The position numbers and the translations under genes were made by a program. Shown here piece after piece: positions 5,511 to 6,351 of a stretch of DNA of 6,351 bases. The DNA is taken from NCBI GenBank assembly GCA_903644035.1, contig CAHJXG010000277.1, forward strand, positions 1 through 6,351, written 5' to 3'. Each line of letters begins with the position of its first letter. The first letter of the stretch is position 1. Below the pieces are notes generated by a model. That model worked only from the letters and a program-made list of their open reading frames with translations, did not search any database and was not told the origin of the DNA. The stretch is from Rhodospirillales bacterium. Its GTDB lineage: Bacteria; Pseudomonadota; Alphaproteobacteria; Acetobacterales; Acetobacteraceae.

Positions 5511-6327
5511 GTCGCCCGTCGAGGCCGTCGCCGAGCCGCCCGGCCCCGTCCGTCCCACCCGGATCCTGGCCATCGCGAACCAGAAAGGCGGCGTCGGCAA
5601 GACGACGACGGCCATCAACCTCGCGACGGCGCTCGCCACCGCCGGGGAGGACGTCCTGCTGGTCGATCTCGACCCGCAGGGCAACGCATCCACCGGACTG
5701 GGCATCGGCCAGTCGCGGCGGGAACGCGGCACCTACACGGCGCTGATCGGCGAGGACAGCATCGCCGCCACCGCGGTCGCGACCGACGTGCCCAACCTGT
5801 CCGTCCTGCCGGCCGACGCCGAGCTGGCCGCCGCCGAGCTCGAGCTGTCCACCTTGGACCAGCGCGAGTACCGGCTCCGCCAGGCGCTCGCCGCCGCCTC
5901 GGGGCGCCACAGCTTCATCCTGATCGACTGCCCGCCCAGCTTCGGCCTGCTCACCATCAACGGCCTGGTTGCCGCCGATGCGGTCCTGGTGCCCCTGCAA
6001 TGCGAGTTCTTCGCCCTGGAAGGCATCAGCCAGCTCGTGCGCACCATCGAGCGCATCCAGCAGCACCTCAACCCACGGCTTGCCCTCCAAGGCATCGTGC
6101 TGACGATGTTTGATAAGCGAAACAACCTGTCGGAGCTTGTCGCCGCGGACGTGCGCAGCTTCTTCGGCCCGCTCGTCTACCAGACGGTGATCCCGCGCAA
6201 CGTGCGGGTGTCCGAGGCGCCGAGCCACGGCAAGCCCGTCATGCTCTACGACCTCCGCTCGCCCGGCGCCCAGGCCTACCTCCGGCTCGCCGTCGAGGTG
6301 ATGCGGCGGGAGCGCCGGGGGACATGA
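5503..6327 (+). CDS. parA: Chromosome-partitioning ATPase ParA (Soj)
   Basis: This 274-residue ATPase belongs to the ParA/MinD deviant Walker family. ATP-bound dimers coat the nucleoid, and ParB at parS stimulates hydrolysis, which pulls the replicated origin toward the pole. The deviant Walker A is KGGVGKTT at 28-35 (signature Lys28, nucleotide Lys33). Switch I is DLDPQGNAS (55-63), with Asp57 matching the hydrolysis-critical Asp40 of B. subtilis Soj. Walker B is FILIDCPPS (138-146, Asp142). IPRNVRVSEAPSHGKP (230-245) is the conserved C-terminal block. The protein is close to the usual 255-270 residues; about 18 residues precede the first strand and are probably disordered. The ATG at 5503 overlaps rsmG by 8 bp and there is no strong Shine-Dalgarno, so translation probably depends on coupling. 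The stop shares ATGA with the next gene. Chromosomal rather than plasmid origin is indicated by the rsmG linkage and the parS site. Confidence 0.97.
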   Translation: MLESPVEAVAEPPGPVRPTRILAIANQKGGVGKTTTAINLATALATAGEDVLLVDLDPQGNASTGLGIGQSRRERGTYTALIGEDSIAATAVATDVPNLSVLPADAELAAAELELSTLDQREYRLRQALAAASGRHSFILIDCPPSFGLLTINGLVAADAVLVPLQCEFFALEGISQLVRTIERIQQHLNPRLALQGIVLTMFDKRNNLSELVAADVRSFFGPLVYQTVIPRNVRVSEAPSHGKPVMLYDLRSPGAQAYLRLAVEVMRRERRGT

Positions 6328-6351
6328 CGGAGCGCGACACCTCCCCCCGCC
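6324..6351 (+). CDS. parB: Partial ParB (Spo0J), first nine codons
   Basis: An ATG at 6324 overlaps the parA stop as ATGA and is preceded by a GGGGG run 2 bp upstream of it, serving as a ribosome site. The visible N-terminus is MTERDTSPR, after which the window ends. The invariant order parA-parB in chromosomal par loci makes this the start of the parS-binding CTPase ParB; the typical ParB motif RxLGxGLxALL would be expected in the next few residues. The identity is positional, since nine residues carry no diagnostic motif. Confidence 0.75.

Noticed and set aside
5488..6228. 246-codon minus-strand frame opposite parA
   Set aside because: It is a codon-bias shadow of parA with no recognisable family features.

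Overview
The window is GC-rich chromosomal DNA that reads as an alphaproteobacterium, most likely from the Acetobacterales/Rhodospirillales (an inference from GC content, protein flavour and the rsmG-parA-parB order; no 16S rRNA is present). It is almost fully coding. Genes left of about 4785 lie on the minus strand and genes right of about 4914 lie on the plus strand, so a single divergent spacer separates two transcription blocks. I see no RNA gene, CRISPR array, insertion sequence or phage gene.

The first 22 bases are not biological: they are the Illumina TruSeq read-2 adapter, so the window begins at an untrimmed contig end. The adapter interrupts a gene that starts at 84 on the minus strand, by position the second (DppC-type) permease of a peptide/nickel-type ABC importer. 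Reading the minus strand right to left, the block is: Ogt/MGMT-type DNA alkyl-repair protein (4784-4311), zinc-free NADPH:quinone oxidoreductase (4273-3299), a 58-residue Rmf/CrpP-like protein (3210-3034), a short-chain dehydrogenase/reductase (2979-2284), a DadA/DAO-type FAD oxidoreductase (2219-1053), a DppB-type permease (1031-81), and the start of the DppC-type permease. The dehydrogenase, FAD oxidase and importer look like an uptake-and-oxidation cassette for an amino-acid-like or N-alkylated compound whose identity cannot be read from sequence.

The plus-strand block is the conserved chromosome-segregation neighbourhood: rsmG (16S rRNA m7G methyltransferase), parA and the first codons of parB, tightly packed with 8-bp and 4-bp overlaps. 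A near-consensus parS site (4937-4952) lies inside the first codons of rsmG and encodes the VPRET residues. ParB would load at parS and ParA would segregate the ParB-bound origin region, which places this window near the replication origin. The mnmG gene that usually precedes rsmG in this group is absent; the divergent ogt-quinone reductase block occupies its place.

Most genes belong to well-known families and I find no clear new system. The items that most merit follow-up are the adapter contamination, the dual-coding parS, the synteny break upstream of rsmG, the oxidoreductase/transporter cassette, and the small Rmf/CrpP-like protein.
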